64,000 bases of DNA from the NCBI RefSeq assembly GCF_031845305.1, contig NZ_JAVREH010000012.1, positions 51,416 through 115,415 of the forward strand. Reading direction: 5' to 3'. The DNA comes from Jatrophihabitans_A lederbergiae (GTDB lineage Bacteria > Actinomycetota > Actinomycetes > Mycobacteriales > Jatrophihabitantaceae). Under the pieces are notes generated by a model. That model was given only the letters and a program-made list of their open reading frames with translations. It did no database searches and had not been told where the DNA came from. The number at the start of each line of letters is the position of its first letter. Position 1 is the stretch's first letter. Position numbers and translations under genes: made by a program. This document shows positions 55,213 to 63,840 of the stretch, piece after piece.

Positions 55213-56424
55213 ATGACGGTGCCCGGCACCCCCGCGGGCCAGCAGACCGTCCGCCGGCACAACCTCAGCCTGATCACGACGGCGCTGGCCGGGGCGCCGG
55301 CCTCACGGGCGGAGCTGGCGCACCGGACCGGGCTGACCAAGGCCACCGTGTCCAGCCTGGTGGATGTCCTGATCAGTCAGACGATCCTGGTCGAGGGCGT
55401 GCCCGACGCGCCCCGGGTCGGACGGCCGGCCAGGCCCGTTCGCCTCAATCCGGACGGGCCGGTCGCGGTCGGGCTCGAGATCAACGTCGACTACCTCGCG
55501 GCCTGCGCCCTCGACCTGACCGGGCAGGTGCGCGGCTACCGGCACGCACCCGTGGACAACCGCGGCCGGACCGCCGACCAGGTGGTTGCGCATGCCGTCC
55601 GGCTGAGCGACGAGGTCCGCGCGGGCCTGGACCAGCCACTGCTCGGGGTGGCATTGGCCCTGCCTGGCGTGGTGGGTGTCGACGGCGAGCTGCTGCGTGC
55701 TCCGAACCTGCCCCTGCTCGCCGGCGCCCGGCTCGGGCAGGCGCTGGCCGGCGAGCTGAACGTGCGCGAGCTGCAGGTGGACAACGAGGCCAACCTGGGT
55801 GCACTGGCCCGGCTGTGGTCCGCCCCGGACGGCGGCCGGGACTTCGTCTACGTCTCCGGCGAGATCGGCGTCGGCGCCGGCCTGGTCGTGAACGGCGAGC
55901 TGTTCCGCGGCGTGAACGGGTTCGCCGGCGAACTCGGGCACGTCGTCGTCGAACGGGACGGCCCGTTGTGCGGGTGCGGCGGGCGCGGCTGCGTCGAGCA
56001 GTACGCCGGTCAGGAGGTGCTGCTGCGCAACGCCGAGCAGCCCGACGTCGAGGCGCTGGAGGCAGCGGTCACCCGCTCCGATCCCCGGGCGCTGGCCGCG
56101 GTCGAGCTGGCGGGATCGGCGCTCGGCGTGGGCCTGTCGTCCCTGCTCAACGTGGTCGACCTGCCGGCCATCGTGCTCGGCGGCGTGTACGCCCGGCTGT
56201 ATCGCGTCATCGAGCCGGCGCTGACGGCAGAGCTCGCCAGCCGGGTGCTGTCGTCCCGCAGCTCGGCCGGCCGGCTGTGCTGCTCAAGCCTGGGTGTCGA
56301 CGCCGCCGTCCGCGGTGCGGCCGGTGCGGTGGTGGACCGGGCGCTGAAGGACCCGGGCCGGTTCACCGAGTGGGACGCGAGTTCAGATTCCAGTAGCCCT
56401 TCGCGTGCACGTCGGACCGGCTGA
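55213..56424 (+). CDS. ROK-family transcriptional regulator, XylR-like
   Basis: 403 residues. N-terminal winged helix (SRAELAHRTGLTKATVSSLV), then the ROK sugar-kinase-like fold with GVALALPGVVGVDGE and the zinc cluster CGCGGRGCVEQYAG preceded by NGFAGELGHV. It likely represses xylAB in the absence of xylose through the GTTYAG/CTAAAC site. The 3' end overlaps the convergent gene at 56363 by 62 bp. Confidence 0.92.
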   Translation: MTVPGTPAGQQTVRRHNLSLITTALAGAPASRAELAHRTGLTKATVSSLVDVLISQTILVEGVPDAPRVGRPARPVRLNPDGPVAVGLEINVDYLAACALDLTGQVRGYRHAPVDNRGRTADQVVAHAVRLSDEVRAGLDQPLLGVALALPGVVGVDGELLRAPNLPLLAGARLGQALAGELNVRELQVDNEANLGALARLWSAPDGGRDFVYVSGEIGVGAGLVVNGELFRGVNGFAGELGHVVVERDGPLCGCGGRGCVEQYAGQEVLLRNAEQPDVEALEAAVTRSDPRALAAVELAGSALGVGLSSLLNVVDLPAIVLGGVYARLYRVIEPALTAELASRVLSSRSSAGRLCCSSLGVDAAVRGAAGAVVDRALKDPGRFTEWDASSDSSSPSRARRTG

Positions 56425-57070
56425 GCCCGAAGCGCCCCAGAGCTTCGCGCAGCGCCACCACCGCCCGGGACTCACCGAGGACGTAGGCATAGCCGCTGCT
56501 CCCGGTGGGCGACAGCAGCTCCAGCGCCGAACTCAGGATGTCGGCCCGGCCGGCCGGCCGGCCGTCGCGGGGCAGCCAGGTCACGTCGGCATTGTCGGGC
56601 AGCGGGTAGCGCTCGTTGTCGTTCTCGATCTCGGCCAGCACCCCAACCCGGCGCCCGTCGATATGCGCGGCCTCGGCGAGTGCCGCGATGGCGGGCAGCC
56701 CCGACTCGTCCGTGAGCGCGACCAGCCACGGCGTCGGGGACAGCGCTATCTCACCGCGCGGGCCGAAGAAGGTCACCTCGTCCCCGGCCGCAAGCTGCTG
56801 GGCCCAGGTCGAGCCGGGACCGTGTCCGTGCAGCACCGCGTCGATCACCAGGCTGTCGGCCCAGTGGGAGCGGACGGTGTAACGCCGCCGGACCTCCCGG
56901 CCGTCCGGGCCGGTGAGGACGATAGCGATGTCGCAGCCCAGTGGCCAGTGCCGGCCCGCGATTTCGGGGGCGCGCAGGGTGATCCGGCGCATCCGCGGTG
57001 ACAGTTCGCTTAGATCGGCGACCGTAGTGAGGAATTGACCGGTGCGGGAGATGTGTTGGACCTCAGACAT
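56363..57070 (-). CDS. Siderophore-interacting protein (FAD/NAD(P)H ferric-siderophore reductase family)
   Basis: 235 residues. FAD-binding RRYTVRSHWADS and the GPGSTWAQQLAAGDEVTFFGPRG block, then a short NAD-binding C-domain ending DVHAKGYWNLNSR, as in ViuB/SIP proteins. These release iron from ferric siderophores by reduction. No siderophore genes are nearby. The 62-bp tail-to-tail overlap with the ROK gene is unusual but both reading frames look real. Confidence 0.88.
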   Translation of the reverse strand: MSEVQHISRTGQFLTTVADLSELSPRMRRITLRAPEIAGRHWPLGCDIAIVLTGPDGREVRRRYTVRSHWADSLVIDAVLHGHGPGSTWAQQLAAGDEVTFFGPRGEIALSPTPWLVALTDESGLPAIAALAEAAHIDGRRVGVLAEIENDNERYPLPDNADVTWLPRDGRPAGRADILSSALELLSPTGSSGYAYVLGESRAVVALREALGRFGLSRSDVHAKGYWNLNSRPTR

Positions 57071-57184
57071 GATGTGTTCAGCATGCCACCGTCGTTCCGG
57101 CGATCATCGCCGGAAGACACCGGTGGCAGCCGAACAGATCCAGGTCCCGTACACCTACCGATCGACCTAGCTAGAAGGAGCAGT

Positions 57185-57607
57185 ATGCCCATCGAATTGA
57201 AGAAGGTCGCCTACGTCACCTCCGCCACCGCCAAGGGTGGCCGCGCCGGACACGTGCGTAGCGCCGACGGCCTGGTGGACTTCGAGCTGGCTCAGCCCGG
57301 CAGCACGCCGGAGCCCGCGGTCAACCCCGAGACGCTGTTCGCCGCCGGCTACGCCTCCTGCTTCCAGGGCGCGCTGGAGAACCGGGCCAAGACCAAGGGT
57401 GTCGACACCTCCGGCTCGACCGTGACCGCCAACGTCTCGTTCGGACCGTCCGAGGACGGCGGCTTCGGCCTCGCCGTCGAGCTCGAGGTCAGCATCCCGG
57501 GTGTCGAGGCCGCGCAGGCGCAGGAGCTGGTCGAGCTGGCGCACCAGTTCTGCCCGTACTCCAAGGCGACCCGCGACAACATCGTGGTCACGCTGACCGT
57601 CGCCTGA
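57185..57607 (+). CDS. ohr: Organic hydroperoxide resistance protein (Ohr)
   Basis: 140 residues. OsmC/Ohr fold with both reactive cysteines: GYASCFQGAL and HQFCPYSKATRDN. VNPETLFAAGYASC and LVELAHQFCPYSKATR are Ohr and not OsmC signatures. A lipoylated protein is the usual electron donor. AGAAGGAG precedes the ATG. OhrR is not adjacent (see 29121). Confidence 0.95.
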   Translation: MPIELKKVAYVTSATAKGGRAGHVRSADGLVDFELAQPGSTPEPAVNPETLFAAGYASCFQGALENRAKTKGVDTSGSTVTANVSFGPSEDGGFGLAVELEVSIPGVEAAQAQELVELAHQFCPYSKATRDNIVVTLTVA

Positions 57608-57667
57608 ACCGTCTCGCGCAGCGCGAGCTGCTCGAACGAAGTTGACCGGCCTGATGGCCACGGGTGC

Positions 57668-59050
57668 ATGATGAACCCCGTGGCCATCAGTGTTTTCGAC
57701 CTTTTCTCGATTGGTATCGGGCCGTCGTCGTCCCACACCGTCGGGCCTATGCGGGCTGCCCGCACCTTTGCCCTCGGCTTGGAACGCGATGGTCTGATCG
57801 GCAGTGTCGACCGGGTGCGAGTGGAGCTCTTCGGCTCCCTCGGCGCGACCGGGCGGGGCCACGGCTCCGACCGGGCGGTGGTGCTGGGCCTGGCCGGCGA
57901 GACTCCGGAGAGCGTCGACACCGCCACCGTGCTCCCACGCTTCACCGCCGCGCGGGCAGCGGGGTCGGTCCGGCTGCTGGACAGGTACCCGGTGCGGATG
58001 GAAGCCGATGATCTGGTGCTGCACCGGCGCTCGACGCTGCCCTTCCATCCGAACGGGATGCGCTTCACGGCCTGGGCGGCTGATGACTCCCCGGTGCGCG
58101 AGCGGACGTTCTACTCCGTGGGCGGCGGGTTCGTCGTGGACGAGGCCGCGACCGGTGCGGACCGGATCAAGGCCGATGACACCGTCCTGCCCTATCCATT
58201 CACCACCGGTGTGGAGCTGTGCCGGCTCGCCGGGGCCACCGGGCTGTCCATCTCTGACCTGATGCTGGCCAACGAGACCGTCTGGCGGCCGGAGGCAGAG
58301 GTACGGGCGGGGCTGCTCGACATCTGGCAGGTTATGCAGGACTGCGTCTCGGCCGGCTACTCCCAGGAGGGAATGCTGCCGGGCGGTCTCAAGGTGCGCC
58401 GCCGCGCACCCGAGCTGTACCGGACGCTGGCCGCCGAATCGTTCTCCACCGACCCGCTGCGGGTGATGGACTGGGTGAGCCTGTTCGCGCTTGCCGTCAA
58501 CGAGGAGAACGCCGCGGGTGGCCGGGTCGTGACCGCCCCGACGAACGGCGCGGCCGGCATCATTCCGGCGGTGCTGCACTACTACCGGCGCTTCGTACCG
58601 GGTGCCACCGATGACGGCGTGGTGCGATTCCTGCTCACCGCTGGGGCCATCGGCGTGCTCTACAAGGAGAACGCGTCGATCTCCGGCGCTGAGGTCGGTT
58701 GCCAGGGTGAGGTTGGCTCCGCCTGCTCGATGGCCGCCGGCGCGCTGTGTGAGGTTATGGGCGGAAACCCCCTGCAGGTCGAGAACGCCGCCGAGATCGG
58801 CATGGAACACAACCTGGGGCTGACCTGCGACCCGATCGGCGGGCTCGTCCAGGTGCCGTGCATCGAACGCAATGCGATGGGTGCGGTCAAGGCGATCAAC
58901 GCCGCTCGCATCGCGCTGCGCGGCGACGGCACCCACATCGTCAGCCTCGACAAGGTGATCAAGACCATGCGGGAGACCGGCGCTGACATGAAGGTCAAGT
59001 ACAAGGAGACCTCCCGCGGCGGGCTGGCCGTGAACGTCATCGAATGCTGA
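57668..59050 (+). CDS. sdaA: L-serine dehydratase, 4Fe-4S type, single-chain
   Basis: 460 residues with beta domain first (SIGIGPSSSHTVGPMRAA, LFGSLGATGRGHGSDRAVVLGL) and the alpha catalytic domain. Fe-S Cys are in GAEVGCQGEVGSACSMA and LTCDPIGGLVQVPCIERN. The C-terminus ends NVIEC, where the last Cys acts as an internal mimic of substrate in characterised enzymes. Serine is converted to pyruvate and ammonia. ATG at 57668 or 57671. Confidence 0.95.
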   Translation: MMNPVAISVFDLFSIGIGPSSSHTVGPMRAARTFALGLERDGLIGSVDRVRVELFGSLGATGRGHGSDRAVVLGLAGETPESVDTATVLPRFTAARAAGSVRLLDRYPVRMEADDLVLHRRSTLPFHPNGMRFTAWAADDSPVRERTFYSVGGGFVVDEAATGADRIKADDTVLPYPFTTGVELCRLAGATGLSISDLMLANETVWRPEAEVRAGLLDIWQVMQDCVSAGYSQEGMLPGGLKVRRRAPELYRTLAAESFSTDPLRVMDWVSLFALAVNEENAAGGRVVTAPTNGAAGIIPAVLHYYRRFVPGATDDGVVRFLLTAGAIGVLYKENASISGAEVGCQGEVGSACSMAAGALCEVMGGNPLQVENAAEIGMEHNLGLTCDPIGGLVQVPCIERNAMGAVKAINAARIALRGDGTHIVSLDKVIKTMRETGADMKVKYKETSRGGLAVNVIEC

Positions 59051-59091
59051 GGATCTCTGCCTCTCGGCTACTCCACGCCATCAGCTAGCGC

Positions 59092-59128
59092 AAAGGGCCG
59101 CCCAGTAGGAATGACTGGACGGCCCTTT
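59092..59128. terminator. Bidirectional terminator between sdaA and the DHA2 transporter
   Basis: AAAGGGCCG-CCCAGT pairs with ACTGGA-CGGCCCTTT; nearly perfect stem with a short loop and A/T runs at both outer ends. Serves both convergent genes. Confidence 0.85.
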
Positions 59129-59142
59129 CGCTATTGCTGCGG

Positions 59143-60744
59143 TCAGTGAACCGCGACGCCGGCCGGCGCGTCGACAACCTCGTCCTTGCCGGTCGTGATC
59201 ATGGTCATGGTGACGATGATGGCGACCAGCGCGAAGATGGCGGCGGTCAGGAAGCCTCGCGAGGAGCCGTGCGCCAGGACCTCGTGGAACGCCCGGTTGG
59301 CAGTGGGATCGGTCAGCGCACCGGCACTGGCCTTGACGCTGCCGGTTGCCTGCTGCGACAGCTGCAGGAAGTGCTGCAGCACCGTCGGCGGCTCTTTACC
59401 GGACTGCACCAGCGCGCCGAGCAGCTTTCCCTGGTGCTTGCCCTCGCTGGTCGAGGTGGTGGCGAAGACGGTGGTCAGCACCGACAGGCCGATGGACCCG
59501 CCGACCTGCTGCCCGACGTTCAGCAGTGCCGATGCCAGGCCGGCCTCGTGTGGTTCGACTCCGGCCACGGCCACGGTGGTCAGCGGCACGAAGATGCTGC
59601 CGATACCGAAGGACATGATCAGCAGCGACGGCAGCAGGTGGCCGGCATAGCTGGAGTCCGCGCTGGTGGTGGACAGCCAGAACAGGCCGCCGGTCATGAG
59701 CACGGAGCCGAAGATGATCAGGTTGCGCGGACCGACCCGGGGCAGCAACGTCGCCGAGAGCTGGGCCGCGATGCCGATCATGAAGGCGACCGGCAGGAAT
59801 GCCATGCCGGACTTCAACGACGAGTAGCCGAGCACCAGTTGGACGAAATAGGTGACGAAGAAGAACATCCCGAACATGGCCGCGCCGATGATCAGCATGA
59901 CGATGTAGGCGCCCGATCGGTTCTTGTCGCGGAACGTGCGCAGCGGCATCATCGCGTAGGACAGCTTGCCCTCCAGCGCGGCGAACGCGGCGAGCAGTAC
60001 CACCGCAAGGACGAAGGCGCTGACGGTGATGCCGTTGCTCCAGCCCTTGGATGCGGCATGGATGAAACCGTAGACCAGCGAGGCCATGCCCACCGTGGAC
60101 AGCAGGCCACCGAACCAGTCGAACTTGCCGGAGAGGCGCTCGGACTCGTGCAAGAACATGTAGGCGCCGACGACCAGGACGACACCGATCGGGACGTTGA
60201 CGAAGAGCACCCAGCGCCAGGTCAGGTACTCGGTGAGAACGCCACCGAGCAGCAGGCCCAGAGCGGCACCGGCACCAGCCACCGCGGAGAACACCGCGAA
60301 GGCACGGGTCCGTTCGGGCCCCTCGTCGAACTCTGTGGTGATCAGCGAGAGAGCCGTCGGCGAGGCGATCGCGCCCCCGATGCCTTGGATGATCCGGCCG
60401 AAGATGAGGAACTGGAAGTTGTGAGCGAGGCCGCCGAGGAAGCTGCCGATGGTGAACAGCGCGAGGCCCACCATGAACATCCGGCGCCGGCCGAGGATGT
60501 CGCCTGCCTTGCCGCCCAGTAGCAGCAGCCCGCCGAAGGCCAGGGTGTAGGCGTTGATCGCCCACGTCATGTCGGTCTGGTTCTTGCCGAAGTAGTCGCC
60601 CATCTTGGGCAGCGCGATGTTCACGATGGTTCCGTCGAGAACGATCATGAGCTGCGCGCCCGCGATGATGAGCAGCGTCAAGCCTGGATGGCTTCCTCTT
60701 CGGCTCGTTGCCGTTGTCTGTGTCGCTCCGTAGGTCGTGGTCAC
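59143..60744 (-). CDS. DHA2-family (EmrB/QacA) MFS drug exporter
   Basis: 533 residues, 14 helices. N-terminal LLIIAGAQLMIVLDGTIVNIALP, motif A GGKAGDILGRRRMF, helix 5 motif AGAGAALGLLLGGVLTEYL and WRWVLFVNVPIGV. A charged segment follows in the last third with a C-terminal EVVDAPAGVAVH. Divergent from a TetR regulator; it is likely a multidrug pump under its control. Confidence 0.92.
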   Translation of the reverse strand: MTTTYGATQTTATSRRGSHPGLTLLIIAGAQLMIVLDGTIVNIALPKMGDYFGKNQTDMTWAINAYTLAFGGLLLLGGKAGDILGRRRMFMVGLALFTIGSFLGGLAHNFQFLIFGRIIQGIGGAIASPTALSLITTEFDEGPERTRAFAVFSAVAGAGAALGLLLGGVLTEYLTWRWVLFVNVPIGVVLVVGAYMFLHESERLSGKFDWFGGLLSTVGMASLVYGFIHAASKGWSNGITVSAFVLAVVLLAAFAALEGKLSYAMMPLRTFRDKNRSGAYIVMLIIGAAMFGMFFFVTYFVQLVLGYSSLKSGMAFLPVAFMIGIAAQLSATLLPRVGPRNLIIFGSVLMTGGLFWLSTTSADSSYAGHLLPSLLIMSFGIGSIFVPLTTVAVAGVEPHEAGLASALLNVGQQVGGSIGLSVLTTVFATTSTSEGKHQGKLLGALVQSGKEPPTVLQHFLQLSQQATGSVKASAGALTDPTANRAFHEVLAHGSSRGFLTAAIFALVAIIVTMTMITTGKDEVVDAPAGVAVH

Positions 60745-61037
60745 GACTCTCCTTGGCCAATCGATGTTCTGTGCCGGCGGGCTGCCGCGCGGCGTGGTGT
60801 CGGCACGCTGCTCAGTGCCGTTAGCTCAGTATGTTGCGGCGAACCGCTCGTCCTGAGTCTGTCGTGTTGAGTTAGCATTTCGGCTTGTTGCTGTCGCATA
60901 GTGAACGCAGCCGTTCCTTCCTTCGGTACGCTAGCGAACATCAGTTAAGAAACGCAAACGTGCACTATCTTGGTCGCTCAGCTGCCACACAGCACCACCG
61001 CCGCCACTTCCGTTCGTCAGAGAGGATTCCCGTCGCC
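60745..61037. promoter_or_regulatory. Divergent promoter region of the DHA2 exporter and TetR; candidate operator at 60926-60939
   Basis: 293 bp between the two divergent genes. GTACGCTAGCGAAC (60926-60939) is an inverted repeat centred on CGCTAGCG with one mismatched pair, a form common for TetR-family operators. No other structure is recognised. Site assignment is tentative. Confidence 0.4.
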
Positions 61038-61694
61038 ATGACCGCACCGCCAGTCAATTTCGCAGGTACCTCTGACAACACCTCTGACAGCGGCGAGGAT
61101 CCGGGGCGTCAGCGCAAGCGTGGAGCCGAACTGGAGCAGGCGATCAAGGACGCCACGATCGCGGAGCTGGCGTGCGGTGGGTACGGCAATGTCACCATCG
61201 AGTCGGTCGCCGCCCGCGCCCAAACGGGCAAGGCGTCCATCTATCGCAGGTGGCCCACCAAGCAGGAGTTGGTGATGGATTCGCTGGGTTGCCTGCTGGC
61301 CGGTCCGTTGCTCAGCATCGACCCGCCCCGCCTGGAAGACACCGTGACGACGCGTGACGCGCTGCTGATGCTGCTGCGGCAGGTCGTCGAGGTGATGACC
61401 GGGCCAGGCGGTGAGGCGATGCGATCCATCATGAGCGAGTCACTGCGGGATCCGGACTTCTCAACCACGTTCGAATGCGACTACTTCGACCCGCGTAAGC
61501 AGGTTCTGGTCGACCTGCTCGAACGAGGTGTCGCCCGCGGCGAGGTGCGCCCCGACGCGGTGACGCCGCTGCTTCCCGAGATCGTGGCGGGCACCCTCAC
61601 CCACCGGATCGTCATGCGTAGACAGTCGATCTCCGACGAGGATCTGGTGGAGCTGCTGGATCGCTTCGTGATGCCGGCGATCAGCCCCCGCTGA
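61038..61694 (+). CDS. TetR-family transcriptional regulator
   Basis: 218 residues. Basic N-terminus (GRQRKRGAELEQAIKDAT), helix-turn-helix VTIESVAARAQTGKASIYRRWPTKQELV, then an effector domain. Chosen start ATG at 61038; the long upstream open frame lacks homology-like features. Likely represses the adjacent DHA2 exporter. Confidence 0.9.
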   Translation: MTAPPVNFAGTSDNTSDSGEDPGRQRKRGAELEQAIKDATIAELACGGYGNVTIESVAARAQTGKASIYRRWPTKQELVMDSLGCLLAGPLLSIDPPRLEDTVTTRDALLMLLRQVVEVMTGPGGEAMRSIMSESLRDPDFSTTFECDYFDPRKQVLVDLLERGVARGEVRPDAVTPLLPEIVAGTLTHRIVMRRQSISDEDLVELLDRFVMPAISPR

Positions 61695-61783
61695 GTGATC
61701 TGCAGCCCTTGTGGTCAGGGGCCGCTTTGGGCGCGCCGGTGCTCGCCCAGTAAGGTATGCGGCGGTCGTGTTCCGCGGCTTCA

Positions 61784-61873
61784 GGAGGCTTCGCCTAGTC
61801 CGGTCTATGGCGCCGCACTGCTAATGCGGTTTGGGTTTATCGCCCATCCGGGGTTCAAATCCCCGAGCCTCCG
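61784..61873 (+). tRNA. tRNA-Ser (GCT)
   Basis: Acceptor stem GGAGGCT (61784-61790) pairs with AGCCTCC (61866-61872). Anticodon arm CCGCA-CTGCTAA-TGCGG gives GCT; the variable arm is long as expected of class II tRNAs; T-loop GTTCAAAT is present. CCA is not encoded. Confidence 0.95.
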
Positions 61874-61879
61874 CGGTGT

Positions 61880-61907
61880 CAGAGCCCCGTCCTCGGACGG
61901 GGCTCTG
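61880..61907 (+). terminator. Terminator hairpin after tRNA-Ser
   Basis: Perfect 13-bp stem CAGAGCCCCGTCC / GGACGGGGCTCTG with a 2-base loop, 6 bp after the tRNA. No T run follows. Confidence 0.7.
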
Positions 61908-62016
61908 TGCTGTGATCGCCTCTGTGGTTGATCTTGGCCGGTGCCGCCGAGGCGACGCCGGAGGCGGTTTTGGAGGCCCGAACCTGACCCGCTAGAGTAT
62001 GGCTTCGGTTCACAAT

Positions 62017-62092
62017 GCGCCCGTAGCTCAACGGATAGAGCACTTGACTACGGATCAAGAGGTTGCAAGTTCGAATCTTGCCGGGCGCACCA
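62017..62092 (+). tRNA. tRNA-Arg (ACG)
   Basis: Acceptor stem GCGCCCG (62017-62023) pairs with CGGGCGC (62082-62088), discriminator A, and CCA is encoded. Anticodon arm CTTGA-CTACGGA-TCAAG gives ACG (inosine at the wobble position). T-loop GTTCGAATC present. Confidence 0.95.
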
Positions 62093-62105
62093 GAGTGACG
62101 TCTTT

Positions 62106-62139
62106 CAAACCCGCACCGTGTTGAACGGATGCGGGTTTG
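62106..62139 (+). terminator. Hairpin after tRNA-Arg
   Basis: CAAACCCGCA pairs perfectly with TGCGGGTTTG over a 14-base loop, ending in TTTG then TTC. Probable terminator of the tRNA transcript. Confidence 0.7.
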
Positions 62140-62381
62140 TTCATTTTGGGCGTTGTGCACGGATGCGGCGGATGTAGGCGGCGCTCCAGTCGTGGCAGGT
62201 AGCGCTTGGACGCCTTGTCGAGCCCACGGCAGCAGTTGCTCCAGTCACCGCGCCTTGCGGTCGAGGTCTCCGCCCGGCGGCCTCCATGACGTCAGGGCCG
62301 AGCAGTGTCTTGAACGGTTCGGTGAGCGCTGCACTGAATCGCACCGGAGTTTCCGGAGGCTCTGGTGCTAGGGTCGACTCG

Positions 62382-62567
62382 GTGAACGAGCAGCCCAACA
62401 AGTACTGGCGTGCAAATACGCGCCCGATAACCATCGCCGTCCTGTTTCTGTACCTCCTAGAGTTCGTACTCATCGTGATTGCGCTCCTTCCGGCATGGAC
62501 GGCGTTGGTCGTCATACTGGTCGGCTTTCCGCTGCGCTGGTTGATATATCGAGTCTGGGACAGATAG
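62382..62567 (+). CDS. Small two-helix membrane protein, unknown function
   Basis: 61 residues from a GTG start. Short polar N-terminus (NEQPNKYWRANTRP), helix one ITIAVLFLYLLEFVLIVIALL, helix two TALVVILVGFPLRWLIYRV. The longer open frame starts 96 bp upstream with less convincing sequence. No family recognised; the ribosome site is weak. Confidence 0.45.
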   Translation: MNEQPNKYWRANTRPITIAVLFLYLLEFVLIVIALLPAWTALVVILVGFPLRWLIYRVWDR

Positions 62568-62624
62568 ATCAAGCACTAACCCGGGCGGTGCAAGATCAAC
62601 TCGGGTACCTGCGTGTAGATGACA

Positions 62625-62694
62625 GAAAGTGCCTACTGGGTGCGGGATTCTGTGATTGCTGAAGTCCCAGATCCCCGCTCCGAGAGGCACTTTC
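62625..62694. repeat. Inverted repeat upstream of the IS1380 fragment
   Basis: GAAAGTGCCT (62625-62634) and AGGCACTTTC (62685-62694) are a perfect 10-bp pair around a 50-base spacer, just upstream of the transposase start. It probably marks the insertion element's terminal or regulatory region. Confidence 0.6.
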
Positions 62695-62697
62695 CAC

Positions 62698-62992
62698 GTG
62701 AAGGCTACCTGCACTCGTCCTGCTGTCGCGGTCTTGGCTGATGGTGTGGGGTGGTGTCGCATGCCGGGTCGCGGTTGCTGGCCGATCTGGCTGACCGGAC
62801 CACGCTGACCGGGCAGCTGTCGGAGGTGTTCGCGGGGCGGACGGCGCCGCAGACCGAACACGATCCGGGTCGGGTGTTGGTGGATCTGGCGGTGATGATC
62901 GCCGACGGCGGGGAGGCGATCTGCGACATCGCGGCCTTGGCTGATCAGCCCGGGGTGTTCGGCAAGGTTGCCTCGGACAGCACCCGCTGGTA
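62698..62992 (+). pseudogene. IS1380-family transposase, N-terminal fragment, frameshifted
   Basis: From GTG at 62698 the start KATCTRPAVAVLADGVG continues, after a one-base loss near 62750, as SHAGSRLLADLADRTTL, RVLVDLAVMIADGGEAICD and GVFGKVASDSTRW, which is the typical IS1380 N-terminal pattern. It then ends abruptly and joins an unrelated RHS tail. The rest of the transposase is gone, so it is not functional. Confidence 0.85.
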
Positions 62993-63375
62993 TGACCCAC
63001 CACCGGCACCTGGGACCCAACAAGACACCCTCAACACACCCCTGGACCCCCACAACGGCAACCGCTACATCTACGCCGCCGACAACCCCCTCAACAATGC
63101 AGGACCAACCGGAACTTCCTTTGCTGCGGGTGGTCTAGCGGGCGCCCTCGCTGGCGGAGCCGGAGGCTTCGTAGTTGGAGGACCCGCCGGTGCGGTCCTC
63201 GGTGGCGGCCTCGGCGCAGGCGGAGTGGGCGGGTTCGTCTACGGCGCATGCGAATCTGACTCGGCCAGCGCAGGCGGAACAACCGGTTGCCGGTGCCGTA
63301 GAGGGTGGGGTGGGTGCTCTCCTTGGAGGCCTCGGTACCCTTGGCGGCGCTATCTTCGGGAGCTTCGGGAGCTGA
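62993..63375 (+). pseudogene. C-terminal remnant of an RHS-repeat protein with glycine-rich tail
   Basis: After the IS1380 fragment the frame reads DTLNTPLDPHNGNRYIYAAD and NPLNNAGPTGTS, the end of the RHS-repeat-associated core, which normally precedes a toxin domain. The preceding YDPTTGTWT motif is disrupted by compensating indels. The tail is Gly/Ala-rich (GGLAGALAGGAGGFVVGG and ALLGGLGTLGGAIFGSFGS), a glycine-zipper-like sequence, but a second frame change lies around 63260-63290. The stop is at 63373-63375, two bases before the next gene. It is a decayed fragment; a toxin activity cannot be assumed. Confidence 0.75.
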
Positions 63376-63376
63376 C

Positions 63377-63697
63377 ATGAAGACTTCCCCTGACCTAGGA
63401 AGACTCGTCATACGGCGGCAGCCCGGTAGTAGCTCAATCCTCCGCGCATTCCGGGTGCTAGTCGATGGCAACCAGGTCGGGAGGCTCCGCCAAGATGGTG
63501 AACTGGCGGTAGATGTCGAACCCGGAACGCACGCCGTTCAGATCAAGGTCGACTGGGCCGGCAGCAAACCACTTGAGGTCACCGCAGGTCCGGGAGAAGT
63601 GATCAGACTGGTATGCGAGACGGCTCCCTTCACCAAGGGATTCGCATCGATCTTCCGTCAGCCCTCCGAGTACATCAAACTCAGAGCGTCCGAGTAG
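63377..63697 (+). CDS. Small protein with predicted beta-rich (PEGA-like) fold, downstream of RHS tail
   Basis: 106 residues. LRAFRVLVDGNQVGRLRQDG followed by VEPGTHAVQIKVDWAGSKPLEV and GEVIRLVCETAPF suggests a short beta-sandwich of the PEGA-like type. ATG at 63377 begins two bases after the RHS remnant stop. Its position behind a toxin-tail gene is where immunity proteins are found, but the pattern also occurs in ordinary actinobacterial small proteins. Function unknown. Confidence 0.6.
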   Translation: MKTSPDLGRLVIRRQPGSSSILRAFRVLVDGNQVGRLRQDGELAVDVEPGTHAVQIKVDWAGSKPLEVTAGPGEVIRLVCETAPFTKGFASIFRQPSEYIKLRASE

Positions 63698-63698
63698 A

Positions 63699-63746
63699 CC
63701 AAAGAAGGTCGCGGAGTCTGGTGCCAGACTCCGCGACCTTCTTTGG
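63699..63746. terminator. Perfect 23-bp inverted repeat / terminator hairpin
   Basis: Both arms (63699-63721 and 63724-63746) are fully complementary: the left starts CCAAAGAAGGTCGCGGAGTC and the right mirrors it, with a 2-base loop. It directly follows the small gene stop. A strong bidirectional terminator is likely. Confidence 0.8.
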
Positions 63747-63840
63747 GCTCATAGCCGTGGTTGAGGTGCCGGTAAGAACGCTGGCACCGAAGGCAGTCCG
63801 AGTGAGCTGCGACGGGTCGTCGCCCTGTACGTCTCAGTTC

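Noticed and set aside
62140..62381. Possible integrase remnant after tRNA-Arg
   Set aside because: I looked for recombinase motifs on both strands and found none; no repeat of the tRNA end is seen within the window.
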